Positions 43,927-53,264 of a stretch of 64,000 nt of DNA are shown in pieces. Location of the stretch: contig NZ_JACHMY010000001.1 in NCBI RefSeq assembly GCF_014205135.1, positions 7,006,001 through 7,070,000 of the forward strand, given 5' to 3'. Every line of letters starts with the position of its first letter. The stretch's first letter is position 1. The position numbers were made by a program, and so were the translations under genes. The notes beneath the pieces were generated by a model, which saw only the letters and a list, made by a program, of their open reading frames with translations, did not search any database and was not told the origin of the DNA. The DNA comes from Kribbella italica (GTDB lineage: Bacteria; Actinomycetota; Actinomycetes; Propionibacteriales; Kribbellaceae).

Positions 43927-44795
43927 CCGGCGAAGTCGACGTCCTCGGCCGTCAGCCCCGGCAGCCAGACGCCGCGGACGTCGTCGGCCATCTCCCGGAG
44001 GACGCCCTGCGCCCGGCCGAAGCCGGCGGCGAAACCCTGCCCGTAGCTGCTGCCGTGCGCTCCGGCCGGTGCCATGGTCCTGGCCAGCTGGTCGATCTCG
44101 GCGGCCAGCTCCGCCCGTTCCCGCAACCGCTCGGGGGTCGGATCCCAGTCCAGGCGGATCGTCTGCTCGAGTTCCCACAGCCGCCGCAACCGGCGGCGCA
44201 GCTCGTCGCGGTCGGCGAGCATCTCGGCTGCCGTCGGAAGCCTCCCCACGATCAGACGGGCGACCTCACGGTCCACCGGCCGGCCGTCGTCCATGAGCGC
44301 GGACAGCGCCCGCTGGACCTTGTCGACGGGGTTGCGGTCCGGAACGATCACGTGGCGTGCCGCCTTGGTCAGCGTCTCGGTCGCGGGAGGGCGCGGGACC
44401 GTGGGCTTGTCGAGGAGGGAATCGCGGTGCCAGTCCCGGATCCGGACGGCTGCCGCTCGCAGACCGGCGCGCCGGCCGTGTGCGAACTCGGTGTCGCCGG
44501 AGACGGCGACCGACTCGATCCGGCGGGCCGCGTCGGCGAGCACGTCCTCGAAGGTGACCATCGGGGACGGCAGCAGCCCGCGGTCGAGGAACGCCTCCAC
44601 CTCCGTGGTCAGGGGGATGACGTCCTCCAGGGCGTCCTTCACCTGCGCCCACTTGTACAGCCCGCGGACCTTCGAGCAGACGCGGTCCGCCAGCCAGTGG
44701 ACGTACGGCGGCTGCTGCGGGTACCGATGCAAGTAGTACGCGACCGGTTCGAAGAGCTCGAGGAGGTCGGCGCCGAGGCGGGCGGGCAGCGGCAT
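43920..44795 (-). CDS. Conserved protein of unknown function
   Basis: A 291-residue soluble protein with no recognised motif. It is rich in Arg and Glu and mostly helical; residues about 195-260 (DRDELRRRLRRLWELEQ; ERLRERAELAAEIDQLART) look like a helical hairpin or coiled coil. ATG 44795 gives a clean start (PLPARLGADLLELFEPVAYYLHRYPQQPPYVHW). It ends inside the methyltransferase gene end on the other strand. I cannot assign a function. Confidence 0.72.
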   Translation of the reverse strand: MPLPARLGADLLELFEPVAYYLHRYPQQPPYVHWLADRVCSKVRGLYKWAQVKDALEDVIPLTTEVEAFLDRGLLPSPMVTFEDVLADAARRIESVAVSGDTEFAHGRRAGLRAAAVRIRDWHRDSLLDKPTVPRPPATETLTKAARHVIVPDRNPVDKVQRALSALMDDGRPVDREVARLIVGRLPTAAEMLADRDELRRRLRRLWELEQTIRLDWDPTPERLRERAELAAEIDQLARTMAPAGAHGSSYGQGFAAGFGRAQGVLREMADDVRGVWLPGLTAEDVDFAGQ

Positions 44796-44848
44796 GGCGC
44801 CCACGGTAGGTCTCGCGCCGGCCGCGCCGAGGGCCTGACAGCAAACGG

Positions 44849-46429
44849 TCAGCGGCGGCGGTTGCGCTTCTCGGCGTACATGCGGCGGTCGGCCTCGGTG
44901 AGGAGTTCGGTGATCGGGACTCCGTCGGTGCTGGAGGCCTGGCCGATGCTGAGGCGGAGCATGCCGAACCAGGGCTCGGCGGCGCTCGCGGCGACGCGTT
45001 CGGCGGCGGTGCGGATGCGTTCGACCAGTTCGCGGGCGCCGCGTTCGTCGGGGTTGTCGAGCACGACGACGAACTCGTCGCCGCCGGCCCGGACCACCAC
45101 GTCCTCGGCGCGTGACTGCTCGGTGAGCAGTTGGGCGACGCGGCGCAGCACCTCGTCGCCGGAGGCGTGGCCGTGGCTGTCGTTGACGACCTTGAGGTTG
45201 TCGACGTCGATCGCGATCACGGCGATCGAGCGGCCGGAGTCCAGCGCGGCGCTCATCCGCTCGTCCAGAGCCCGTCGGTTGCCCACGCCGGTCAGCGGGT
45301 CCTCTCGAGCGGCACGCCACTCGGCGTCGTGCCGGATGGACAGCTCGTGCGATGCCAAGGCGCTGCGTACGGCGTACAGACCGCGCAGCCGCTCGGCCCA
45401 CCAGCCCCTGGTGATGGCGCGTGCGTACTGCAGTCCAGCAGCCGCGCCGGCGTCACCGGAGTCAGCAACGATCTGTACGGCGGTGTGCCGGACCAGCGCC
45501 TCGACCGGCGGGTCCGACGTCGGCGGCAGGTCGGTGCCGGCGTGGGCGGCCGCTTCGATCGCGTTGTCGAGCTGGCCGAGCGCCGCGTAGGTCTTGGCCA
45601 GGTAGGCCCCGGCGATCGCGGCCAGCTCCAGGTCCCCGAGCTTGGCGAGCTGGTCCCGGCAGTCCTTGAGGATCACCGCCGCCTCGGCCGGCTCGGCGTC
45701 CCAGTTGCTCGCCGCGAGCCACATCCGCCCGGCCATCGGCCAGTAGCCCAGCAGATCCGCGCCGACGATCGCCTGGTTCGCGTCGGCCGCCCAGCGCCGG
45801 GCCTCGGACCGCCGTACCGCGATCTGCTCGTCGTACGACGAGTCGCCCAGCCGCTCCATCTCGTGGGCCCAGCGCAGGTTGGACTCGGCCAGGTTGAGCC
45901 GGTCGATCACCGGCGCCTCCGGCAGCCCGAGCGGGTCGCTCATGGTCGCGGCGGCTTCCTCGAAGTGCGGGATGCACAGCTCGAACAGCCTGAGCAGGTC
46001 GTAGGCGTAGCCGAGGCCGGTGTGCGCCCAGCTGGCCAGGCCGGCGTCGTGCGTGCGGGACAGGGCGTTCTCGGCCGCCACGAGGTCGGTGACCGAGTCG
46101 CCGCCCTCGCCGGTCCGGATCAGCGTGACGATCCGCAGCGCGAGCGCGTTCGCCTCCCAGCCGGGTTCGTCGATCGTGCGGGCGATCCGGATGCAGCCGT
46201 CGACCGCGTCCAGCGCCTCCTCGGCGTCGGTGCCGTGGTGGGCCGCGACGGCCCGGACGTACTCGGCCGCGGCCCGTTCCGGCGTCGGCTCAGGCCCGAG
46301 GTCGGTCAGCAGCCGGTGGATGTCCAGCATCGCCTCGGCCGGACTGCCCGACTGGGCTCGCGCCATCGCCGCTGCGATCCGCGCGGTCACCCCCGACGTC
46401 TCCCGCACCCACCCTCCACTCTCACTCAC
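44849..46429 (-). CDS. Diguanylate cyclase with N-terminal TPR-like region (second copy)
   Basis: A protein of about 526 residues (520 if starting at GTG 46408). Residues about 15-350 are helical TPR-like repeats with no membrane helix; the C-terminal GGDEF domain (about 365-525) has DPLTGVGNRRALDERM, IDVDNLKVVNDSHGHASGDEVL and GGDEF at 449-453, so it should make c-di-GMP. GTG 46429 overlaps the stop of the upstream paralogue (GTGA); GTG 46408 and GTG 46390 have better purine-rich sites and remain possible. The two proteins are paralogues in the same order of domains. Confidence 0.85.
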   Translation of the reverse strand: MSESGGWVRETSGVTARIAAAMARAQSGSPAEAMLDIHRLLTDLGPEPTPERAAAEYVRAVAAHHGTDAEEALDAVDGCIRIARTIDEPGWEANALALRIVTLIRTGEGGDSVTDLVAAENALSRTHDAGLASWAHTGLGYAYDLLRLFELCIPHFEEAAATMSDPLGLPEAPVIDRLNLAESNLRWAHEMERLGDSSYDEQIAVRRSEARRWAADANQAIVGADLLGYWPMAGRMWLAASNWDAEPAEAAVILKDCRDQLAKLGDLELAAIAGAYLAKTYAALGQLDNAIEAAAHAGTDLPPTSDPPVEALVRHTAVQIVADSGDAGAAAGLQYARAITRGWWAERLRGLYAVRSALASHELSIRHDAEWRAAREDPLTGVGNRRALDERMSAALDSGRSIAVIAIDVDNLKVVNDSHGHASGDEVLRRVAQLLTEQSRAEDVVVRAGGDEFVVVLDNPDERGARELVERIRTAAERVAASAAEPWFGMLRLSIGQASSTDGVPITELLTEADRRMYAEKRNRRR

Positions 46430-47985
46430 CTGTTGCGGCGTTTGTCCTCGTACAGCCGGCTGTCGGCCAGTGGGACGAGCCGGTCGACCGGTACCCCTTC
46501 GGCGGTCGCCGCGTACCCGATGCTCAGGCCCAGCTCGGCCAGCCAGGGTTTGGCCGTCCCCGCCGCGATCCCGGCCACCGCCGCCCGGATCCGCTCGGCC
46601 AGCTGGTACCCGCCCTTCGCGTCCGGCTGGTCCAGCACCACGAAGAACTCGTCGCCTCCCGATCGAATCACAGCGTCGGTCGACCGGGCCTGTTCTACCA
46701 GGAGGTTTGCCACAACCTGCAGCAATTCGTCCCCGCAGGCGTGCCCGAAGGTGTCGTTGACGATCTTCAGCCGGTCCACGTCGAGGGCCAGCAGCGTGAC
46801 CGCGCGCTGCGAGTCGCGGGCCGCGGTCAGCCGCTCGTCCATCGCCCGGCGGTTGCCGATCCCGGTCAGCGGGTCCTGCCGGGCCGCGTGCCACTCGGCG
46901 TCGTGCCGCGCGGACAGGTCGTGCGCGTCCAGTGCGTACCGTACGGCGTTCAGCGCGCGCCGTCGTTCCTTCCACCAGGCCCGCGCCACGGAGTGCGCAT
47001 AATCCAACCCTGCAAGGGCTCCTGGGTCACCGGCGACAGCGGCCAGCTCCGACCTGATCTGCAGGACCAGCATCTGCGTCGCCGGATCGGCCAACGGGAT
47101 CAGGTCGTCGACCGCCCGGGCAGCGGCCGCCTGCGCCTTCTCCAGCTCACCCGAACGCTCCAAAGCCCTTGCCAGGTAGGCCCCAGCGATCGCCAGCCGC
47201 TCTGTTTCGCCCAGCTTGCTGATCTGGTCGCGGCACTCGATCAGCTCGTCCGCGGCGGCCGCCGGGTCGTCGACGGTCCGCGCCGCCGCCAGCCAGAGCC
47301 GCGCACTCACCCGCCAGTACTCCTGGTTCTCGTCGTCGACGATGACCCGGGTGGCGTCCCTCGCCCAGTACGCCGCCGACGCGAGCCGCTCCCGAATCTC
47401 CTGCTGGTACGACGGATCGCCGAGCCGCTCCAGCTCGTGCGTCCACCGCAGGTAGGTCTCGGCGAGGTTCAGCCGGTCGATCGCCTCCGACTCGGCCAGC
47501 TCGAACACGTCGGCGTCGGTCTGCGTCGCGGCCTCGTAGTGCGGGATGCACAGCTCGAACAACCGCAGTACGTCGTACGCGTAGCCGAGGCCGGTGTGCG
47601 CCCAGGCGGCGAGCCCGGCGTCCGTCGTACGGCTGAGTGCTGCTTCGGCCGCGACCAGGTCGGCCACCGTGTCGCCGCCGCGACCGCTGCGGGCCAGGTT
47701 GATGATCCTGATCGGGAAGGCGTTCGCCTCCCAGCCGGGCTCGTCGATCGCGCGGGCGACGTCCAGACAGGCGTCGACCGCCGCGAGGGCCTCGTCGGCG
47801 TCGCTGGCGTGGTGCGCGGTGACGCCGCGCACGTACTCCGCGGCGGCCAGCGCGTAGCTCGGATCCGGACCGAGCTCGGTCCGGATCGCCTCGATCTCCA
47901 CGGCCGCGGCGTGGTGGCCACCGGACTGTGCCAGCGTCATCGCCGCCGCGATCCGGGCGGTGTGTGGACCCCCGTCCATCCCCAT
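46426..47985 (-). CDS. Diguanylate cyclase with N-terminal TPR-like region (first copy)
   Basis: A 519-residue protein parallel to its downstream neighbour: TPR-like helices (IAAAMTLAQSGG; GWEANAFPIRIINLARSGRGGDTVADLVAAEAAL) and a GGDEF domain with DPLTGIGNRRAMDERL, LDVDRLKIVNDTFGHACGDELL and GGDEF at 443-447. The catalytic motif is intact in both. No transmembrane segment is seen, so the signal is probably cytoplasmic. ATG 47985 has AGGAGGG 11 nt upstream. A dyad (GGCTCGAC..GCGAGC, about 48010-48035) in the leader could be regulatory. Confidence 0.87.
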   Translation of the reverse strand: MGMDGGPHTARIAAAMTLAQSGGHHAAAVEIEAIRTELGPDPSYALAAAEYVRGVTAHHASDADEALAAVDACLDVARAIDEPGWEANAFPIRIINLARSGRGGDTVADLVAAEAALSRTTDAGLAAWAHTGLGYAYDVLRLFELCIPHYEAATQTDADVFELAESEAIDRLNLAETYLRWTHELERLGDPSYQQEIRERLASAAYWARDATRVIVDDENQEYWRVSARLWLAAARTVDDPAAAADELIECRDQISKLGETERLAIAGAYLARALERSGELEKAQAAAARAVDDLIPLADPATQMLVLQIRSELAAVAGDPGALAGLDYAHSVARAWWKERRRALNAVRYALDAHDLSARHDAEWHAARQDPLTGIGNRRAMDERLTAARDSQRAVTLLALDVDRLKIVNDTFGHACGDELLQVVANLLVEQARSTDAVIRSGGDEFFVVLDQPDAKGGYQLAERIRAAVAGIAAGTAKPWLAELGLSIGYAATAEGVPVDRLVPLADSRLYEDKRRNR

Positions 47986-48144
47986 GGTGCTGCAGGCCCT
48001 CCTGGTCCGGTCCAGCTCGCAGGGTCGAGCCGGACCGCCCATTGTGGTCCTGAGTGACCGCGCTGTCACGGGGTCAGCTGATTACCGGTCCCTGACTTGA
48101 CGGAGTCTTACGAATCCAGTGCGTCACCAGGGAGAGTGAAACGT

Positions 48145-49449
48145 TCAGCCGGCCGCTTGACGGCTGCCGGCCGTCGCGTGCAGCTGGACCGGCAGCGACT
48201 CGACGCCGTACACGATCGAGAAGTCGCGGAAGCGCAGCTGCTCCTCGGCGACCGCGAGCGACAGGTCGGGGAAACGGTGGGCCAGCGCGGTGAACGCGGC
48301 GCGCAGTTCCATGCGGGCCAGCTCGGCGCCGACGCAGCGGTGCATGCCGTGCCCGAACGCGAGGTGCGCGGCGGGGACCCGCTCGGGCCAGAAGCTCTCG
48401 GCGTTCGGGCCGAAGATCTCCTTGTCCCGGTCGGCGCCGGACAGCGACACCGCGACCAGGTCGCCCTTCTTCACCTGGTGGCCGAACAGTTCCTGGTCGT
48501 GCTTGGCGAACCGCGGGAACGCGACCTGTACGACGGTCAGGTAGCGCAGCAGCTCCTCGACGATCGCGTCGACCGCGCCCGGCTCGTTCCGGATCCGGGC
48601 GAAGTTCTCCGGGTCGCGCAGCAGCACCAGCGTGCCGAGCGCGAGCATGCTGGCCGAGGTCTCGTACCCGCCGAGGAAGACGCCGTCGGCCAGGCCGCCG
48701 AGCTCGATGTCGTCGATGCTGTCGCCCTGCTCGCGGATGATCGAGCCGATCAGGCCGTCACCGGGGTTCTTGCGCTGCTTGCGGACGATCTCGAACAGGA
48801 AGTCGCGCGACTCGCTCGCCGAGCCGAACACGCCGATCCCGCCGCCGGACAGGTCGAACCGGGCCGGGCCGAGCGCGCGGAACCGGTCGCGGTCGTCCTC
48901 CTCGACGCCGAGCAGATCGGCGATCAGCAGGAACGGCACGTTGAAGGCGAAGTCCGCGACGATGTCGGCGACCGGGCCCTTGGCCTCCATCAGGTCGAGC
49001 TGGTCGTTGACGATCTTCTCGATCGCCGGCTCCAGCCGGGCCAGCCGGCGCTTGGTGAACTCCGGCGTGAGCAGCTTGCGCAGGCGGGTGTGGTCCGGCG
49101 GGTCGGTGAAGCCCAGGCCCCCGATGCCCTCGGACGGCTTGTTCGGGTCCGAGGCGATCAGCGGGCGGATGTCGTTGCTGAAGTTGGTGCTGTCGGCCAG
49201 TACGGCCTTGGCCTCGGCGTACCCGCTGACCATGAACACGTTCATGCCGAACAGGTGGGCCAGCTTGTGCACCGGCTCCGTCTCGCGGATCCGTTCCATC
49301 TCCGGCACCGGGTCGAGCCCGTTGCGGCGCAGCGGCATCGACACCTGACGGGGGAACATCTTCATCTTCGACAGGTCCAGACCACCCCTGCGGCTGGTCC
49401 TGTTCAGCAGCCGGCTGCCGACCCACTTCTTCAGGTATGTCGCAACCAT
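48145..49449 (-). CDS. Cytochrome P450
   Basis: A 434-residue soluble bacterial P450. The I-helix motif is GGYETSA, the ExxR motif is EELLR, and the haem loop is FGHGMHRCVGAELARME with ligand Cys372. TDPPDHTRLRKL is the usual C-helix sequence. No signal or membrane anchor is present. ATG 49449 has GGGAG 3 nt upstream. No ferredoxin or reductase gene lies nearby, so redox partners come from elsewhere, and no neighbour suggests the substrate. Confidence 0.93.
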   Translation of the reverse strand: MVATYLKKWVGSRLLNRTSRRGGLDLSKMKMFPRQVSMPLRRNGLDPVPEMERIRETEPVHKLAHLFGMNVFMVSGYAEAKAVLADSTNFSNDIRPLIASDPNKPSEGIGGLGFTDPPDHTRLRKLLTPEFTKRRLARLEPAIEKIVNDQLDLMEAKGPVADIVADFAFNVPFLLIADLLGVEEDDRDRFRALGPARFDLSGGGIGVFGSASESRDFLFEIVRKQRKNPGDGLIGSIIREQGDSIDDIELGGLADGVFLGGYETSASMLALGTLVLLRDPENFARIRNEPGAVDAIVEELLRYLTVVQVAFPRFAKHDQELFGHQVKKGDLVAVSLSGADRDKEIFGPNAESFWPERVPAAHLAFGHGMHRCVGAELARMELRAAFTALAHRFPDLSLAVAEEQLRFRDFSIVYGVESLPVQLHATAGSRQAAG

Positions 49450-49845
49450 GACTCCCACGCGCCCTCTCTGCAACAGCTGCCCGGCAACGGCTTTCGTCTG
49501 CTTCGAAAGTAGCCGTCACGAGGACCAGCACCGATGGTGTTTGCACCACTTGGATGGTGGCGCTGGCACCACCATGGGAGGGGGCCATGGCCGTACCAGC
49601 ACGAAGCGTGTCATGCCGGAGGGCCTGGTTGCCACCGGAACCCACCTGTTGTTCCCCCTGACTGGCGGGCAGGTGGGTTCCGGGGGTGGTCTCAGGGAAA
49701 GTCCAGCCGAAAGACGGTTGCGCTCTCCCGCGTTGCCCTTTCGGTCAGGAGTCCTCGCAGGTCAGCCGCGCGCCGGCAGATCCGGTGTGTGCTTCACCAC
49801 ACGGCCGACGGTGGTTGCCCTTGCATACTGCGTCCCGGCCAATTG
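49450..49845. other. 396-bp intergenic region rich in dyads
   Basis: It separates the P450 start from the GH31 stop. It contains GGTG-TTTG-CACC (49533-49545), GGTGGCGCTGGCACC (about 49559-49573), two CCATGG copies, and the long hairpin at 49635-49683. Overlapping frames exist (one begins at 49534 with many Trp and His), but each runs over the dyads without a good ribosome site, so none is called. Confidence 0.5.
49635..49683. other. Long perfect inverted repeat, 14-bp arms
   Basis: CCGGAACCCACCTG (49635-49648) and CAGGTGGGTTCCGG (49670-49683) are perfect complements separated by 21 nt. It could be the GH31 terminator at a distance (about 160 bp), a leader structure of the P450 mRNA, or a structured RNA. 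Confidence 0.6.
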
Positions 49846-52800
49846 CTACTTGTCCGCGAGGGTGGCGGCGAAGAAGCCGAGTCCGCCGGCGGGGAGCTTG
49901 ATGGCCTTGGCGGTCTTGCCTGTGGTCAGTGGTACAGCGGTGTAGAAGACCCGGTAGTCGGTGGTCGTGTTGGCCAGGCCGCTCGCGGTGTAGCGGCCCT
50001 TCACCGACACTGCTTCCTTGGCGCCGCCGGTGGTGGGGTCCTGGCAGCACCAGTTCGGTAGTTGCAGCGGTGCCTGGGACTCGGTGCCATCGGTGTAGAC
50101 GACGGTGACGTTGCCCTTGGCATTCAAGCTGGCCCCGGCACCGAGCAGTGCCAGGTGCGAACCGGTACCGGACACCAGGATCGGCGCGGACTGGTCCTTC
50201 ACCAGGTTCGCCGTACCGGGAGCTCCGGTCGGCCAGGTGAACTCTGCGCCCTGGACGGTGACCTTGGCGCCTGGGGCGTATCCAGCGGTGGCGAGTGCTT
50301 CACCGTTGAAGCTGTTGCCGGCGCCGTCGAAGTTGCCCTGGGCATAGGTGTTCGCGTCCGTCACGCCGACCACGTTCGCCGCCTGGGACAGCGATGCGTA
50401 CGGCAACTGGGCGGTCGCGACCGTGCTGTTCCTGTACGACGCGTTGCCCACCTTGTACGTCGCGTCGAGCCGCAGCGTGAACGAGGCCGGTTTCACGGAC
50501 GCGGCCGGTGTCACCTGGAGCTTGGTGGTGACGGTCTTGCCCGGGTCGACCTTGGCGAACGTGCTGCTCCCGGTGGCGGTCCAGCCGGCCGGGAGGTTCG
50601 GGACCAGCCGGACGTCGCGCATGGTCGTCGTACCGGCGTTCTTGAAGGTGGCCGTGACCTCAGTGGCCTGGCCGGGGGCGTTCCAGAGCGACGGGCTGCT
50701 GAGCTCCGGAGTGCCGAAGGTGTCCGTGACCGTCCTGCCACCACCGACGGAGGTGGTCTGGGACAGTCGGACCGTGGCGGACTTGCTGGTGGAGATCGCA
50801 GTGGTCTTCACCAGGACGACGCCGTTCTCGTAGTACCAGCCGGAGGAGGCGGCCAGGTAGGCGTTCTTGCTGACCAGCTTGGTGAGCTTGCGGTGGTCGA
50901 GCGTCACGTCGCGCGGCGGCGTCCCGGTGTGGACGGTCAGCTCGTACGGACGGGTGCTCGGCTTGCCGGCGTACGAGCCGCGGCTCTCACCGATCTTCAC
51001 CGTCACGTCGCCGCGACCGGTGGTCGGAGCGTCGACCTGCAGCTTCTGCGTGGCGGACTTGTTCTCCTTGTAGTTGCGGGTGACCCGGTCGTCCTCGTAC
51101 AGGTCGAACGACGACTTGCCCTCCGGGTAGACGTCGACCGTCAGCCGGTCGCCGAAGCCCTGCTCGGTGGCGGTGTTGATGCCGCTCTTCCACATCGGGA
51201 CGACGGCGCCCGCCTTGACGAACAGCGGCAGCGTGTCGAGCGGAGCGTGGTAGCCGTTGACCGTCGTCGGGCCCTGGTAGACCTTGCCGGTCCAGTAGTC
51301 GATCCAGCGGCCCTTGGGCAGGTAGATGCCGCTCTTCACCTCGTCGGCGCTCCAGCTCGGCGCGACCAGGAACTCCTTGCCGGCCAGGAACTCGTACTTG
51401 GCCGCGTCGCCCCAGGTGTTCGGGTCGGTCGGGTACTCCAGCACCAGCGACCGGTTCAGCGGGGCGCCGGTCCGGTGCGCCTCGGCGGCGTACGAGTAGA
51501 AGTAGGGCAGCAGCCGCTCGCGCAGCTTGAGGTACTTGCGGTTGATGGCCGTGTACGGCTCGCCGTACGTCCAGGGCTGCTTGTACGCCGGAGTGGCCCA
51601 CCCCGACATCGTCATCAGCGCCGGCGTGAACGCCTTCCACTGCAGGTCGCGCACGTAGCTGGTGGGGGAGCCGCCGAAGATGCCGTCGATGTCCCCGGCG
51701 CTGTAGGCGATACCGGAGTTGCCGGAGCCGGTGATCGCGGGGATCTGCCACTTGATCGCGTCCAGCGAACCGCTGTGGTCGCCGGTCCACTGCACCGCGC
51801 AGCGCTGCGCGCCGGCCCAGCCCTCCACCATCCAGGCGAAGCCGCGGGCGTTGCTGTACTGCTCGATGCCGTCGTGCGCGGTGTCGCAGGCGCTCAGCGC
51901 GTACCGGTAGCCCGGGCCGACCCAGGCGACGTCCAGCTTGCGTACCCGGACCCCTGCCTCGCCGACCTCGGCCGACTGGCGGTCCAGCGAGGACTGCGTC
52001 CACAGACCCATCTGGATGCCGCGCTTGTTCAGTTCCTCGCCGGTCTGCTTCAGCGGGGCGATCTCCCGCTTGCCCCACCAGGTCCCGTCGACCTGCTCGG
52101 ACTCGGTGTTGTCGGAGTAGCCGCAGCCGTAGTCGTCGTTGACCAGCATCCAGCCGCCGGGCATGTCCTCGTCCCGAAACTTCTGGGCCACCTTCACCGC
52201 GTCCAGCGTGGTGGTCTTGTCCGGGTGGACCTTCCAGTCGTTGCTGGGGTCCGGGTCGGTCGCGTAGTGGCCGCGGTTGTAGCAGTCGGAGTCGCCGTAC
52301 TCGAGCCCGTAGACCGGTGGCATGAACGGCCGGCCGGTCAGCTCGGTGTAGCGGTCCAGCGAGGTCTTGAGGTCGCCGACGAAGTAGTAGGCGTCGAAGC
52401 GCTTCTCGTCGTGGCGGGTGACCACCGGCTCGGCGAACGAGTAGCTGCCGGGGGTGAAGGTGTTGCGCAGTACGCCGTACCCGGCGGTGCTCATGTAGTA
52501 CGGCGAGGCGTTCGGGTTGCCGCCGTCCTCCCAGTTGAAGTCGCGGGAGACGGTGACGGTCTGGTCGCGGTGCGAGAAGCGGCCGTTCTGCATGCCGCCG
52601 CCGAAGAACTGCTCGTTCGCGCCGCGACTCAGCGACTGGCTGGCTTCGGTGTCGGTCCAGGACAGCGGTGCGGTTTCCGACCAGACCTGCTGGCCGTTCG
52701 ACCGGTAGAGGGAGAAGCGTAGCGGGGACTTGTTCGCGCGCACCTCGATCTTGCCGGTGGTCAGCGAGTAGTAACTGCCGCGGTCGCGCCAACTGGTCTT

Positions 52801-53121
52801 CGGCGTGGCGTAGTCGGTCTTGGCGACGATGTTCGACGCGGGGGCGGTCGGGTCGGTCGGCGGCGTGTTGGCCGGGTCGGTGAACTCGCCGTCCGGGGCG
52901 AGCCAGAGCCGGAACACGTCGTCCTTGACGAAGACCACGCGGACCTTCGCCGGACCGGCGGTCAGCGTGTACGTCGCTTTGTCGGCCGCGAAGGCGGTGA
53001 CCTTGCCCAGCGAGGTGCCGGCGGTGGGCTCGGCCGACGCCGTGCCGACCAAGGCGCCGGCGAGGACGGCTAAGGCCGTAGTCAGCAGAGCTGAACGTTT
53101 AAGGTTTGGAAAGATGCTCAC
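49846..53121 (-). CDS. Secreted GH31 alpha-glycosidase with NEW3 and NPCBM-like C-terminal domains
   Basis: A 1091-residue exported enzyme. The signal peptide (residues 1-30, ending ASA) is followed by the GH31 N-terminal beta-sandwich, the barrel (about 260-600: PPVYGLEYGDSDCYNRG, VNDDYGCGYSD, nucleophile region KLDVAWVG, acid/base WTGDHSGS, GDIDGIFGG) and the distal beta domains. About 795-890 is a NEW3 domain (TEVTATFKNAGTTTMRDVRL) and about 920-1085 an NPCBM-type module. Family 31 includes alpha-glucosidases, alpha-xylosidases and transglycosylases; specificity is not assigned. GTG 53121 is the start, with GAGG upstream. Confidence 0.88.
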   Translation of the reverse strand: MSIFPNLKRSALLTTALAVLAGALVGTASAEPTAGTSLGKVTAFAADKATYTLTAGPAKVRVVFVKDDVFRLWLAPDGEFTDPANTPPTDPTAPASNIVAKTDYATPKTSWRDRGSYYSLTTGKIEVRANKSPLRFSLYRSNGQQVWSETAPLSWTDTEASQSLSRGANEQFFGGGMQNGRFSHRDQTVTVSRDFNWEDGGNPNASPYYMSTAGYGVLRNTFTPGSYSFAEPVVTRHDEKRFDAYYFVGDLKTSLDRYTELTGRPFMPPVYGLEYGDSDCYNRGHYATDPDPSNDWKVHPDKTTTLDAVKVAQKFRDEDMPGGWMLVNDDYGCGYSDNTESEQVDGTWWGKREIAPLKQTGEELNKRGIQMGLWTQSSLDRQSAEVGEAGVRVRKLDVAWVGPGYRYALSACDTAHDGIEQYSNARGFAWMVEGWAGAQRCAVQWTGDHSGSLDAIKWQIPAITGSGNSGIAYSAGDIDGIFGGSPTSYVRDLQWKAFTPALMTMSGWATPAYKQPWTYGEPYTAINRKYLKLRERLLPYFYSYAAEAHRTGAPLNRSLVLEYPTDPNTWGDAAKYEFLAGKEFLVAPSWSADEVKSGIYLPKGRWIDYWTGKVYQGPTTVNGYHAPLDTLPLFVKAGAVVPMWKSGINTATEQGFGDRLTVDVYPEGKSSFDLYEDDRVTRNYKENKSATQKLQVDAPTTGRGDVTVKIGESRGSYAGKPSTRPYELTVHTGTPPRDVTLDHRKLTKLVSKNAYLAASSGWYYENGVVLVKTTAISTSKSATVRLSQTTSVGGGRTVTDTFGTPELSSPSLWNAPGQATEVTATFKNAGTTTMRDVRLVPNLPAGWTATGSSTFAKVDPGKTVTTKLQVTPAASVKPASFTLRLDATYKVGNASYRNSTVATAQLPYASLSQAANVVGVTDANTYAQGNFDGAGNSFNGEALATAGYAPGAKVTVQGAEFTWPTGAPGTANLVKDQSAPILVSGTGSHLALLGAGASLNAKGNVTVVYTDGTESQAPLQLPNWCCQDPTTGGAKEAVSVKGRYTASGLANTTTDYRVFYTAVPLTTGKTAKAIKLPAGGLGFFAATLADK

Positions 53122-53264
53122 GAAAGCCTCACTTCACGCATCTATGAACAGTTTTGGCTATTGATAACTGATCGGCGTCGCGCTGTCACTAGCTCGGCTG
53201 TCATGAAGTTGAGACGGGTCCTCCATCGGACGGTGGATCCCCGGTGACTGTGCGTGAGGCGACG

